Below are positions 25,029-34,351 of a stretch of 64,000 nt of DNA, in pieces. The position numbers and the translations under genes were made by a program. This stretch comes from JBBATK01 sp040398805 (GTDB lineage Bacteria; Bacteroidota; Ignavibacteria; Kapaibacteriales; NICIL-2), in NCBI GenBank assembly GCA_040398805.1, contig JBBATK010000001.1, positions 62,001 through 126,000 on the forward strand, given 5' to 3'. How positions within the stretch are numbered: the first letter of the stretch is position 1; the number at the start of each line of letters is the position of its first letter. The notes under the pieces are model-generated. The model saw only the letters and a list, made by a program, of their open reading frames with translations, was not told where the DNA came from and did no database searches.

Positions 25029-26930
25029 CTACGCTTCCAAATACGTATAACCGTACAAACCGGAGCGATAGATGGCAAGAAACTCTTTCCCTTCCTGCAG
25101 GGAAATGACGCCGTCCTTGACCGATTGCGATACCCATGCTTCCATGGTACGGACGAGCTTCTTTCCGCTGAACTGGACGTAGTCCAGCACATCCTCGACG
25201 GTCTCGCCTTCGTGGATCTGTTGGATATGGTAGCGCTTCTCGTCCGTGCACACGATATGCACGGCGTTGGTGTCGCCGAAGAGATTGTGCAAGTCGCCGA
25301 GGATTTCCTGGTAGGCACCCACGAGGAAGACACCCAGGTAATACTGATCACCGTTCTTGAGTTCATGGACGGGCAGATACTGGGCGTAGTCGCGGAAGCC
25401 GATGAAGTGATCGATCTTTCCGTCGCTGTCGCACGTGATGTCTTGGATGGTCGCAAGGCGTGAGGGCTTTTCATCCAACCGGTGGATGGGCAGGATGGGG
25501 AAGATCTGATCGATGGCCCATGAGTCCGGAAGGGACTGGAACAAGGAGAAATTACAGAAGTACTTATCCGCAAGAAGCTTCGACAGGTTGCGCAGTTCCT
25601 CGGGTTGATGTTTCATCTCCATGCTCATGCGGTTCACTTCCACGGCGATGGTCCAGAACAGACGTTCCGCCTTGGCGCGGGTCTCCAGATCGATCATGCC
25701 GAGCGAGAAGAAATTCAGGATCTCCTCCCGTTCCTGTTGCGCATCATGCCAGGTCTCCAGCATGTTCCGCGCACTCAGCCCCTTGAGCAACCGGTACAGG
25801 TCGCGCACGAGGTCGTGGTCCTCATCGGAGATCGAGTATTGATTCTCATCCCAGACGGGAGTGGACGCGGTTTCGAGGACGTTGAAGATGAGCACCGAAT
25901 GATGGGCGGTCAGGGCACGGCCCGCCTCGGTGATGATGTTCGGATGAGGAAGCTCGTTCTTGTCGGCCGCCTCGATCATCGTGTAGATGGCATCGTTAGC
26001 ATACTCCTGGATGGAGTAATTGATGCTGCTCGCCATGGCGGTGCGTGAACCGTCGTAGTCCACACCCAAGCCGCCCCCGATGTCGACGAACTCGATATTG
26101 CAGCCCATGGCACGGAGTTGAACATAGAATTGCGCCACCTCTTTCAACCCTGCCTTGATGCGGCGGATGTTCGTGATCTGCGAACCGAGGTGGAAGTGGA
26201 TGAGTCGGATCCAATCGATGATTCCTTCATGTTTCGCCAACTCGACCGCTTCGAGAAGTTCACTCGCATTGAGTCCGAACTTGGATTGGTCTCCACCGCT
26301 TTCCTCCCACTTGCCGCTGCCGGAGCTTGCCAGCTTGATGCGGATGCCGACACGGGGCGTCACGTTCAGTCTGCGGGCCACGGAAATGATCAAACGAAGC
26401 TCGTTGAGTTTTTCCACGACGAGGAAGATCTTCTTGCCCATCTTCTGTGCCAGCAAGGCTAGTTCGATGAACTCCTCGTCCTTGTAACCGTTACAGATGA
26501 TAAGGGCTTCGGGATTGTCCATGATGGGGAGAACCGCATGAAGCTCAGGTTTGGAGCCTGCTTCGAGTCCGATATTGAACTTCTTCCCATGCCGGACGAT
26601 CTCCTCCACCACCGGACGCTGCTGATTCACTTTGATAGGATACACGTTGTAATACTTGCCTTTGTATCCGTACTCCTTGGACGCCTGTTCAAAGCAGCCG
26701 CTGATCTTCTCGATCCTGTTGTCGAGGATGTCAGGAAAGCGCAGCAACACCGGTGAATTGATGTCTTTCAACGCCAGTTCATCCATGAGTTCCTTCAAGT
26801 CGATGGACGCGCCGTTCTCTTTACGCGGCGCCACCACCATGTTCCCTTTGGCATTCACGCCGAAGTACTTGATGCCCCAACCGTTGATGTTGTACAACTC
26901 GATGGAATCTTCAATGCCCCAACTTCTCAA
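25029..26930 (-). CDS. speA: Biosynthetic arginine decarboxylase
   Basis: PLP enzyme converting arginine to agmatine for polyamine synthesis. The pyridoxal lysine is in YNVYPIKVNQQ, with the later GLEAGSKPEL, VDIGGGLGVDYDG and ITEAGRALTAHHS motifs; 633 residues is the normal SpeA length. The start appears to be the TTG at 26930 (GGAG ribosome site six bases away); no in-frame ATG exists upstream before the stop at 26973, and the next one is inside the conserved region. It lies 42 bases after the secreted endonuclease gene. Confidence 0.95.
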   Translation of the reverse strand: MRSWGIEDSIELYNINGWGIKYFGVNAKGNMVVAPRKENGASIDLKELMDELALKDINSPVLLRFPDILDNRIEKISGCFEQASKEYGYKGKYYNVYPIKVNQQRPVVEEIVRHGKKFNIGLEAGSKPELHAVLPIMDNPEALIICNGYKDEEFIELALLAQKMGKKIFLVVEKLNELRLIISVARRLNVTPRVGIRIKLASSGSGKWEESGGDQSKFGLNASELLEAVELAKHEGIIDWIRLIHFHLGSQITNIRRIKAGLKEVAQFYVQLRAMGCNIEFVDIGGGLGVDYDGSRTAMASSINYSIQEYANDAIYTMIEAADKNELPHPNIITEAGRALTAHHSVLIFNVLETASTPVWDENQYSISDEDHDLVRDLYRLLKGLSARNMLETWHDAQQEREEILNFFSLGMIDLETRAKAERLFWTIAVEVNRMSMEMKHQPEELRNLSKLLADKYFCNFSLFQSLPDSWAIDQIFPILPIHRLDEKPSRLATIQDITCDSDGKIDHFIGFRDYAQYLPVHELKNGDQYYLGVFLVGAYQEILGDLHNLFGDTNAVHIVCTDEKRYHIQQIHEGETVEDVLDYVQFSGKKLVRTMEAWVSQSVKDGVISLQEGKEFLAIYRSGLYGYTYLEA

Positions 26931-26972
26931 TGTGGTCTCCGAATGAAATGAGTGGAAAAAGGACCGACTGAC

Positions 26973-28760
26973 TTATCGCGTGACGACCATGCGGGTCGCC
27001 GTCGTCTTGTCCGATGTTTGATACCGAACGGTATACGCTCCCGCCGCCCATTCACTCACGGGCAGCGCGGCGACGAAAACCTGTGGTTGCATCGTTCCGC
27101 TGAACACGGTGTGGACCGTATTGCCCATCATGTCAAGGACGTCGATTCGGACTACCCCTTCGCTCTCGTGGACAAGCTCGAGCAACGACACTCCGGAGGC
27201 TGGATTGGGCGCCACACGTAGGCCTTCGGCATTCTCCTGCGCATTCGTCACGCTGGTTACGACATCCGCAAGGAAAAGGCGTGTCGACACCGGCACGTGG
27301 TCGGTGACCGTGGAGGTGAACGACGAGAGGAATGCTTGCGGAGTTTCGAGTTTGGTACGATAGACGGCGGGGGAAACCTCGTTCGACACGATGATGTGGT
27401 CGATCATGCCGCCAGACGATCCCAGATACGAGGAAAGCCCTTTGTCGCTCAACGCCTTCGTCAGGACATTCCAGCGCTGCGTATCGTCGGTGAAGACCTT
27501 ATACGGCGAGGGATTGTTCGTACCGACGACGGACTTTACGACGTCGTCGTTGAAGTCACCAAGAACGACGACAGCGTCGTTCGCATAGAACGTGTTCAGA
27601 TACTCGTAGAATGTTCCTGCATCGGTGGTTCTGCGGGCAAGGTCTTCCGCCGCTGTTGCCGTACCCGTGGCTTTGGCATGAATGCTGAACGCCGTCATCT
27701 TCTTCGTCACACCGTTGAGGTTCACTTCGAACGTCATGCGCAACGGGAAACGTCCGCTTGCCCATGCCTGCGCTCCTCCATTCACGGCAAGACCGGAGCT
27801 GAGTTTCGAGACGATGCCTTTGCGATAGATGAATGCCATCTTCTGATCCTGCTGGATCTCCACTGCCAAGAGACCTTCGCTGGGGTTGGCCAAGGTATCC
27901 ACCAGTCTGCGGAAACCATCGGCGTTGCTCACTTCCTGGAGCGACACAAGGTCGGCGTTGATGGAATCCAGCGCGCGCTTGACACTTTCCAGTTGACGTT
28001 GTTTGTCTTTGATGGTCGTATCCACGGTGCTCATGAAGTTCTTCACGTTCCAGCAGGTGATATCGAAGGTAACCGATTTCGGTACGGTGTCCTGCTCGAC
28101 GTTCAAACCGATATCCGATGCGAATCGGGGAAGTACTTGATATGCACCACGGAATTGCGAGACCACACCGACCAGATCAACCGCACCCGTCGGGATTCCC
28201 AACGTATTGACGGCGATTTCGGTATTCGCATCGATGCGCACTTGGACGGAATCTCCATTGGCGTTCCGGACGAAGTAGTTCTTGTCACCTTGAAAACTGC
28301 CCGACGAGGTGAACGTGACACCGCGAAGCTTCACAAGCATCCCTTCGACGGCCTCGCTGACGGACTGTACCGAGGTGTTCGTGGGTGCAGGTACGCTTGC
28401 TGTACCAGGGATGACGATGTAACTGAACTGCGATCCTGCGATTTCCGACAACCCTGTTTTCGCCTGTCCGGTCGTCGCCTGGAAGTCCACCAGCTGTCCT
28501 CCGCTGATCTCCACGGAATCACCCACTTTGACGACGCCACGGAACGGAAGGTTGTAGATGGCGATACCACCCGTTGCATCCTGCATGTAGCAGGTGTTCC
28601 GGAATTGGTTGGACACCGTGATACGACCGCAGACTTTTTCGCCCTTGACGATGGTATCATTGACGTTGCGGGCGCGGAAGCTTGCGATGGTGACGATCTG
28701 AGCAGTCAGTACCGCAGAGCCCATGCAGAGAAGAAAAAGAGAGAGTAGAACCTTTTTCAT
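26973..28760 (-). CDS. Secreted endonuclease/exonuclease/phosphatase-family protein with T9SS sorting domain
   Basis: A 595-residue exported protein. Signal peptide at 1-20. Residues about 20-210 resemble a DUF5689/OB-fold-like region (SFRARNVNDTIVKGEKVCGR, CYMQDATGGIAIYN). Residues about 220-490 form an EEP hydrolase domain with ITCWNVKNF, DLVSLQEVSN, AFSIHAKATG, VVLGDFNDDV and MIDHIIVS, which carry the metal- and phosphate-binding residues of nucleases and phosphatases. The last 80 residues (VAPNPASGVSLLELV to MVVTR) are a T9SS type A sorting domain. It starts 15 bases after the DUF4397 lipoprotein stop in a unit with a TonB receptor. Confidence 0.87.
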   Translation of the reverse strand: MKKVLLSLFLLCMGSAVLTAQIVTIASFRARNVNDTIVKGEKVCGRITVSNQFRNTCYMQDATGGIAIYNLPFRGVVKVGDSVEISGGQLVDFQATTGQAKTGLSEIAGSQFSYIVIPGTASVPAPTNTSVQSVSEAVEGMLVKLRGVTFTSSGSFQGDKNYFVRNANGDSVQVRIDANTEIAVNTLGIPTGAVDLVGVVSQFRGAYQVLPRFASDIGLNVEQDTVPKSVTFDITCWNVKNFMSTVDTTIKDKQRQLESVKRALDSINADLVSLQEVSNADGFRRLVDTLANPSEGLLAVEIQQDQKMAFIYRKGIVSKLSSGLAVNGGAQAWASGRFPLRMTFEVNLNGVTKKMTAFSIHAKATGTATAAEDLARRTTDAGTFYEYLNTFYANDAVVVLGDFNDDVVKSVVGTNNPSPYKVFTDDTQRWNVLTKALSDKGLSSYLGSSGGMIDHIIVSNEVSPAVYRTKLETPQAFLSSFTSTVTDHVPVSTRLFLADVVTSVTNAQENAEGLRVAPNPASGVSLLELVHESEGVVRIDVLDMMGNTVHTVFSGTMQPQVFVAALPVSEWAAGAYTVRYQTSDKTTATRMVVTR

Positions 28761-28775
28761 AGGGATGAATACGTG

Positions 28776-29489
28776 TTAGTGGAGAGAAATGATGTTCACT
28801 TTTCGTTGGATTCCGGAGGCCTCCCGATTGTCGTAGACAAACAGATGGTAGGAGTGACCGGACTCGATGGTCATGGTGTCACGGGAGACGACGGTGCTGT
28901 TGTATACGTCACGAGTTTCGAAAACGACGGTTCCGGCATCCACGGGAAACAGACGTCCGGCCGATTGCACTTCCGCAACGATGCTGTTGATCTTCGTTCC
29001 GTTCGCATACACATCGCAATACGTGGTGTCCGTGGCATTGATGATCCGCACAGCCGCCTTCGCGGGGAAGGGACTATCGGCAGAGTCCAAAATGGGCTTG
29101 ATGAAATCGGTGATGGTGGAACCGCGGACGACCATGGTGTAGGCCGCACCGTCCCCGAACATGTAGCGTTGCGTCACGATAAGTCCACCGATGCTGCTAT
29201 CGGAAGCGGATTGACATTTGAAGATGTGGAATACGCCGGACGTGACCGAAGTGAATTCCGTCAACTGACCCGGCGCGAGATTCACGAAGCGGCGAATCGA
29301 ATCGATCTCCACATGCATGCCCACGGTCTTGGTCTGCGCGTTGAAGATGCGCACGGACGAGGAGCCGCCGGTGAAGGTGACGACGCCGTCCGCACAGCCC
29401 GCAACGAATAGCCCCGACAACGCAACGACAAACAAGGCCACCCATGAGGAGCTGAGAGTGGAACGTGATATGAAGGGGTGTGTCATCAT
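28776..29489 (-). CDS. DUF4397-domain lipoprotein
   Basis: A 237-residue lipoprotein. The start at 29489 (two bases after the TonB receptor stop) gives a signal with the lipobox LFVAGC; the cysteine would be lipidated. Two DUF4397-like repeats follow, each with SSVRIFNA or AAVRIINATD at the start, a middle VNLAPGQLTEF or DVYANGTKIN, and a closing strand. The domain is common on Bacteroidota surface proteins but without a known role. Position suggests it is a surface partner of the receptor and the secreted nuclease. Confidence 0.78.
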   Translation of the reverse strand: MMTHPFISRSTLSSSWVALFVVALSGLFVAGCADGVVTFTGGSSSVRIFNAQTKTVGMHVEIDSIRRFVNLAPGQLTEFTSVTSGVFHIFKCQSASDSSIGGLIVTQRYMFGDGAAYTMVVRGSTITDFIKPILDSADSPFPAKAAVRIINATDTTYCDVYANGTKINSIVAEVQSAGRLFPVDAGTVVFETRDVYNSTVVSRDTMTIESGHSYHLFVYDNREASGIQRKVNIISLH

Positions 29490-29491
29490 CT

Positions 29492-32400
29492 TTAAAACGA
29501 GTATCGGACTCCGAGTTGCATGCGCCACCGGGAGAAGAACGTATCCGTGAGATAGACTCCCGGACGTCCGTTCACCGTGGGCGTGGAGAAATTCATACGA
29601 AGGCGACCCTGCGCGTCGAAGACGTTTCCGGCGTTGTCCGGCTTCAACTCGAGGAGGGAGAAGCTCTGGAAATTCACGTATTGCTGAAGACCCCATTCGC
29701 TATTCAAAAGGTTGAGCACGTTCTGCACGTCCAGCGATACCGTCACGTTATTCTTACCGAACCCCGGAAGTGTTTGCGTCAATCGCAGGTCCACCGAGTG
29801 GATGAAGGGAGATCGCATGTTGTTGCGCGGCAGTACCCGGCCCTGATAGCTCTTCAAGGTCTCGTTCGCATCGATGAACGTCATGAGCTGCTGCCAGATC
29901 TGCGACGCCGTGCGAAGGTCGATACCTCCGGTGGGAACGATGACGATTTTCGAATTGAAGTCGTCAGGTTTCGGAACATAGATGAGATCGTTGAAGCTCA
30001 CCCCGTCACCATTCATATCACCGCCGAAGTACACGAAGCTGTACGGCTGACCGCTGTTACCCGAGTAGAAGACGTTGATGCTGGTGGTCGCACGATCGAA
30101 GATCTTCCACGAGAATCCGAGATTTCCGGATATGCGGTGGGGGACATCGAAGTTCGACCGCGCGACTTCCGCCCTGTTCGGATCCGTCACATACGTGTTC
30201 TGCCAGTTGGAGGAAGCCGTGGACGCGGTGGCGGCTTGAACGTCGAACGCCGCGCTGTAGACATAGCTGATCGAGGCGCTGAGTCCGGGAAGGAACGGGT
30301 TACGGTCGCTGAGCCGCGCTGTGGCGAGTCCACTGTATTGATAGCCGTCGTCCCGAGAGCTGAGGTACAGCACCTGCGTATACGATTTCGACGCATTGGA
30401 GTCGACACTCGTGCGCGATGTGTTCGCAGCGTAGATCGGACGTCCGTCCAGCGGTGAGCTCGGTAAGCGCAGGGATCGTCGGATATTCAGGTTTTGGTAG
30501 TCCACGTTGTTGAAAGTCTGACCGTACATGCCTTCTACGGTGAATGTCAGGTAGGGAAGAGGTCGTGAGTCCAACGCCAAGGTGGAGCGCCATACCTGCG
30601 GCGGCAGGAAGTCACGACTCATGATGTTGATCGCCGAAGTCCGCTCACTGGCTCCGGCAAACGTGCCGTCACCAGGTTTCGGAGGGTTCAGCGGATCGAG
30701 GGAAACCTTGAGTGGCGTCTTGCCGTCGATTCCGACGAGGGGAGATGCCGTGGCGTTGTCGTTACCCACCGCGACCCGCGAAAACTCCACTCCCGTATTG
30801 CTGAATTGATTGGACAACCATACGGCCGCCACCTTGCCCGTGAACAACCCCGTGCCCCCACGCAGTTGCAACGTCTTCTCTCCGGAGATATCCCAATTGA
30901 AGCCGATGCGCGGTGACCAGAGGATACGAGCGTCGGGCAGACGCGACGTGGATAGTCCTGCGGGAATCGCGGTCGACACGAGCTTGGCGGAATCGCCGAG
31001 CCCTGCGTATCGGTTCGCCAGGGAATCGAACACCGTCGAGAATCTCGCGTTGTCCGTCGGAGCGTCCAGGTAAATCGGGATGTCTCCGCGCAGGCCTGCT
31101 TTGATGGCGAAGGTCGAGGATGGTTTCCACTCATCCTGGATATACAGACCCGACTGCATCATGCTCCATGTAGCCCGTGGCTGGGTGTTACCGCCGGTTG
31201 CAGCGGTGTTGGCATACGTGAGAGCATAGTAGCTCGGCGTACTGTCGCGCAATGCCGCTGCGTCCCGGAACACGTACGAACCATAGTAGTCCTGGATGAA
31301 CAGATTGTCGAACCGGTACAGTTCATTATGCGTGCCGATGCTGAGGGTGTGTTGGTCGGTGGTATAGCTGAAGTCGTTCGTGAACGCCGCCTGCACTTGA
31401 TGGAGGGCATTGGCCTGGGAGCTACGCTCCGGACCGAACAGAACGAAGTCCGTACCGTTCAGATACACCTTCACCTGTGGAAACGCGGTGGCCTGAAGCA
31501 CCCGGTTATCGCTCGTTTCCGTGTAGGTCACGCGCATCTCATTTGCCAGGTCGTTACCGATCTGCGCGTTCCATTGAAGGACGGCGGAGTGGTTGATGCT
31601 ACGGAACTCATTGAGCTGACTACCAAGAGAAAATACCTGCGGGGTGCGCTGCACGTTTCGGTCCTGAAACGCGTTCGTGTAGTTGTATCGCAGTTGAAGC
31701 TTGTTGTTCTCATTGACGTTCCAATCGAAACGTGTCAGGATGTTATACGTGTTGTTCCTGCTTGTGAACGGATTGCTGCTGCCGGCATCGTAGCCGAACT
31801 TCTCCTTCGCCACAGTCTTGATCTCGTCGATTTCCGACTGCGTGTGAGGGAAGTTGTTGATCATCGACGGATTGTTGATGCCCAGCTCCAGCGGTCTGGT
31901 CCGCTGGCGGGTTTCCGCAGTGACATGGTAGAAGAGCGTGTTGGAAATGATGGCGCCGCCGATACGTCCACCGAACTGATAGTCGTTGAAGGATGGATAG
32001 GGAGCGCGAGCCACATCAGGACTCCGTCCCACGAGAACTTGGTTCCGACCGTAACTGTACACCGAACCCGATGTCCGGTTCGATCCGCTGCGTGTGACGG
32101 CGTTCACGACGGCACCCGTGAAACCGCTCTGACGAACATCGTACGGGGAGACGTTCACTTGGAGCTCTTGGATGGCATCCATGGAGACCACGTTCGCATT
32201 CGCCTGGGAGCCGGCCGTTCCCGCCTGACCCAATCCGAACATGTCGTTCGCCACCGCACCGTCGATCTGGATGTTGTTGTACCGGGAGTTCGCACCGGCG
32301 ATACTGATACCCTGAAGACCGTCGTCACTTCCATACCCTGTGGTCTGCGACGCATACGGGTTCACCCGCGCAATGTCCGATAGTGAACGGTTGATGGAGG

Positions 32401-32845
32401 GAGTGGCTTGAATCTCGGCTTCGCTCAAAGACGTTCCCGAGCCGTTCTTCGACTGTTGGAAGACGGCATCCTGGGTGGCGGTGACGACCACGTCTCGCGT
32501 TGTCGCATTCGCCTCGCGGAGCGTCAGAAAGACATCCGTGTTCTCACCTGCCGTGACACTGACGTCTTCTCTCACGGCAGTGGCATAGCCGACGAACGAG
32601 GCCGTCACGCGATAGTCAGAACCGATGCGTACACCGGATACCCGGAACGATCCGTTCTTGCGGGCTATGGCGCCATACTTCGAGCCGCTCGATACCTGGA
32701 GGACGACGACGGTGGCACCGCTCAACCCGGCGCCCGTTTTGGCATCGGTGACGCGACCGCTGATCGAACCGGTGGTGACGCCTTGAGCGGATGCCACCGA
32801 AAGGCACGCGACCAGGGAAAGAAGCGAGTAAACAAACGACTTCAT
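29492..32845 (-). CDS. TonB-dependent receptor with N-terminal carboxypeptidase-regulatory domain
   Basis: Outer-membrane importer of 1117 residues. Signal peptide at 1-21 (MKSFVYSLLSLVACLSVASAQ), then a carboxypeptidase-regulatory-like domain (GSISGRVTDAKTGAGLSGAT), a plug domain (about 110-230, containing SLSDIARVNPYAS and IQELQVNVSPYDVRQSGFTG) and a long barrel that ends RWRMQLGVRYSF with the terminal Phe of outer-membrane proteins. No T9SS domain. Substrate unknown; the downstream lipoprotein and secreted nuclease suggest uptake of hydrolysis products. A TATTTTTG element lies 52 bases upstream. Confidence 0.9.
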   Translation of the reverse strand: MKSFVYSLLSLVACLSVASAQGVTTGSISGRVTDAKTGAGLSGATVVVLQVSSGSKYGAIARKNGSFRVSGVRIGSDYRVTASFVGYATAVREDVSVTAGENTDVFLTLREANATTRDVVVTATQDAVFQQSKNGSGTSLSEAEIQATPSINRSLSDIARVNPYASQTTGYGSDDGLQGISIAGANSRYNNIQIDGAVANDMFGLGQAGTAGSQANANVVSMDAIQELQVNVSPYDVRQSGFTGAVVNAVTRSGSNRTSGSVYSYGRNQVLVGRSPDVARAPYPSFNDYQFGGRIGGAIISNTLFYHVTAETRQRTRPLELGINNPSMINNFPHTQSEIDEIKTVAKEKFGYDAGSSNPFTSRNNTYNILTRFDWNVNENNKLQLRYNYTNAFQDRNVQRTPQVFSLGSQLNEFRSINHSAVLQWNAQIGNDLANEMRVTYTETSDNRVLQATAFPQVKVYLNGTDFVLFGPERSSQANALHQVQAAFTNDFSYTTDQHTLSIGTHNELYRFDNLFIQDYYGSYVFRDAAALRDSTPSYYALTYANTAATGGNTQPRATWSMMQSGLYIQDEWKPSSTFAIKAGLRGDIPIYLDAPTDNARFSTVFDSLANRYAGLGDSAKLVSTAIPAGLSTSRLPDARILWSPRIGFNWDISGEKTLQLRGGTGLFTGKVAAVWLSNQFSNTGVEFSRVAVGNDNATASPLVGIDGKTPLKVSLDPLNPPKPGDGTFAGASERTSAINIMSRDFLPPQVWRSTLALDSRPLPYLTFTVEGMYGQTFNNVDYQNLNIRRSLRLPSSPLDGRPIYAANTSRTSVDSNASKSYTQVLYLSSRDDGYQYSGLATARLSDRNPFLPGLSASISYVYSAAFDVQAATASTASSNWQNTYVTDPNRAEVARSNFDVPHRISGNLGFSWKIFDRATTSINVFYSGNSGQPYSFVYFGGDMNGDGVSFNDLIYVPKPDDFNSKIVIVPTGGIDLRTASQIWQQLMTFIDANETLKSYQGRVLPRNNMRSPFIHSVDLRLTQTLPGFGKNNVTVSLDVQNVLNLLNSEWGLQQYVNFQSFSLLELKPDNAGNVFDAQGRLRMNFSTPTVNGRPGVYLTDTFFSRWRMQLGVRYSF

Positions 32846-32897
32846 GCGGTAATGAGCGAGGTGCAGAGTGTTGCGTTCCCCGTAAAATTCGGGACTG

Positions 32898-32905
32898 CAA
32901 AAATA
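32898..32905 (-). promoter_or_regulatory. Possible -7 promoter element of the TonB receptor operon (TATTTTTG)
   Basis: TATTTTTG on the minus strand 52 bases before the receptor start, preceded by a GGTTG. Confidence 0.45.
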
Positions 32906-32991
32906 CAACCGGAGGAGGGACTATGAGGAGGGCAATGTGAGGGTTACCGGTCCTTAACAACGGTCTGGAAAGAAGCGGCATACAGGCACTC

Positions 32992-34233
32992 TCAGTCGAC
33001 GTCCTTTCGGGCATCCGTGTTCTGCATGGCACGTCGTGTCGACCACTCGTGAAGGACTATTCCTGCGGCGACGCACTGCAACCATTCCACATCGAGTTTG
33101 AAGCGGATATTCGACGTATGCGTCAGCGCATAGACCACGGTGAAGTATCCAAGAATGAGAAGGATGGGTGACAAGACATGCGGATACGCCTTCCGATGTC
33201 GGAGGGATAACAGCAGCATCACACCAAGAAATCCGACGGGGACGAGTCGCCCGAGGATGAAGGGAATGCCGAACCATGCCCTATCGTATGATGGTGGAAA
33301 GGTCCAATACCGGACCGCTTGCGCAGCAGTCTTGAGACAAAACCCCGCGGGATGTTCGCCGATGGCCTGCACCGACAACTCCCTGTATGCCGTCTCCCGC
33401 GTCACGTCCGTTCCGGAGTGGTGCACGCTATCAAGTCGGGCCTGGTCACGAGGACTCAGGAACGTCAGGTCCGACATCCCGTGACTTCTCGTATCGAATC
33501 CCGCCGCGACATTCATCCAGACAGGCGACTTCAACGGAATGAATCCATGGAAGACGACGGCGTTGCGGATGATCCATGGAGACCAACACAGGACGAAGAA
33601 GATAGCGGCGACCGTGATCGGAAATGACCGCCGGGCCAGAAGGATTAACGTTCCTACGACAATGGGCAAGGTCAGTGGTTGACAAAGTACAAGAAGTGCG
33701 CTCGCAAGACCGAAAAGGACGGCATGGACTCGTGAACGGTCTGCGTCACGTCCGTTCGCGAGTACCCCATGCACGGCGGCCAGCCACACCAGGGATAAGG
33801 GGATGAAGACATTCGTGGATTCCAAGGTGGACGGATAGACAATGTACGACGGATGAAAGAGCAGGATAATCGCGCTCAGGCCTGCAACCCTGTTCGGTAC
33901 ATACCGGGTAAGCAGCAGGAAAAGGAGCAATGGACAGAATGCGATAAGGACATGCTGAACGATGGCGCACGATGTCTCTTCAGCGGAAGAGGGTGCTGCA
34001 AGAATGACAGCGGCGAGAAAGAGTGGATAGACTGGTGCTTTGAGCGCGGTGGGATGAGACGCGGATGCATCACCGAGACTGTATCCTCGGCCCTTCGCAA
34101 GGTTCGTGGCGATGATGTAATCCTCCATGTGCCGCACGGACGGTTCGCCCGACCACAAGGTGAGGGCGACGCGGAGCAACGCGCTAAGGAAGCAGAGGAC
34201 GGCTATATGGGAAACGGTCCACGTTCTCTTCAC
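32992..34233 (-). CDS. GT-C-type membrane glycosyltransferase
   Basis: Polytopic membrane protein of 413 residues with hydrophobic segments across its length and the early acidic loop VRHMEDYIIATNLAKGRGYS, which matches the polyprenyl-phosphate-sugar-using dolichyl-mannosyltransferase/ArnT-like GT-C transferases. It would glycosylate lipid or protein on the outer face of the inner membrane. Start is a GTG at 34233 with AAAGGA four bases upstream. It stands alone between the two outer-membrane protein genes. Confidence 0.72.
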   Translation of the reverse strand: MKRTWTVSHIAVLCFLSALLRVALTLWSGEPSVRHMEDYIIATNLAKGRGYSLGDASASHPTALKAPVYPLFLAAVILAAPSSAEETSCAIVQHVLIAFCPLLLFLLLTRYVPNRVAGLSAIILLFHPSYIVYPSTLESTNVFIPLSLVWLAAVHGVLANGRDADRSRVHAVLFGLASALLVLCQPLTLPIVVGTLILLARRSFPITVAAIFFVLCWSPWIIRNAVVFHGFIPLKSPVWMNVAAGFDTRSHGMSDLTFLSPRDQARLDSVHHSGTDVTRETAYRELSVQAIGEHPAGFCLKTAAQAVRYWTFPPSYDRAWFGIPFILGRLVPVGFLGVMLLLSLRHRKAYPHVLSPILLILGYFTVVYALTHTSNIRFKLDVEWLQCVAAGIVLHEWSTRRAMQNTDARKDVD

Positions 34234-34261
34234 AAAGTCCTTTCATGGATGATGGAAGAGA

Positions 34262-34269
34262 CAAAAATA
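34262..34269 (-). promoter_or_regulatory. Possible -7 promoter element of the GT-C gene (TATTTTTG)
   Basis: TATTTTTG on the minus strand 28 bases before the GTG start. Confidence 0.45.
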
Positions 34270-34351
34270 GACGAGGGACGGGAACGGCCATGCCATCGGG
34301 CGAACCGGTCGATGGTTCGGAGATGCGCAGGCGTCTACCGACTCGGGATGT

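Noticed and set aside
27297..28748. Long plus-strand open frame (483 codons) opposite the secreted EEP nuclease gene
   Set aside because: It is Arg/His/Gly/Val-rich, has no signal or domain, and mirrors a well-supported minus-strand gene; a GC-driven antisense shadow.
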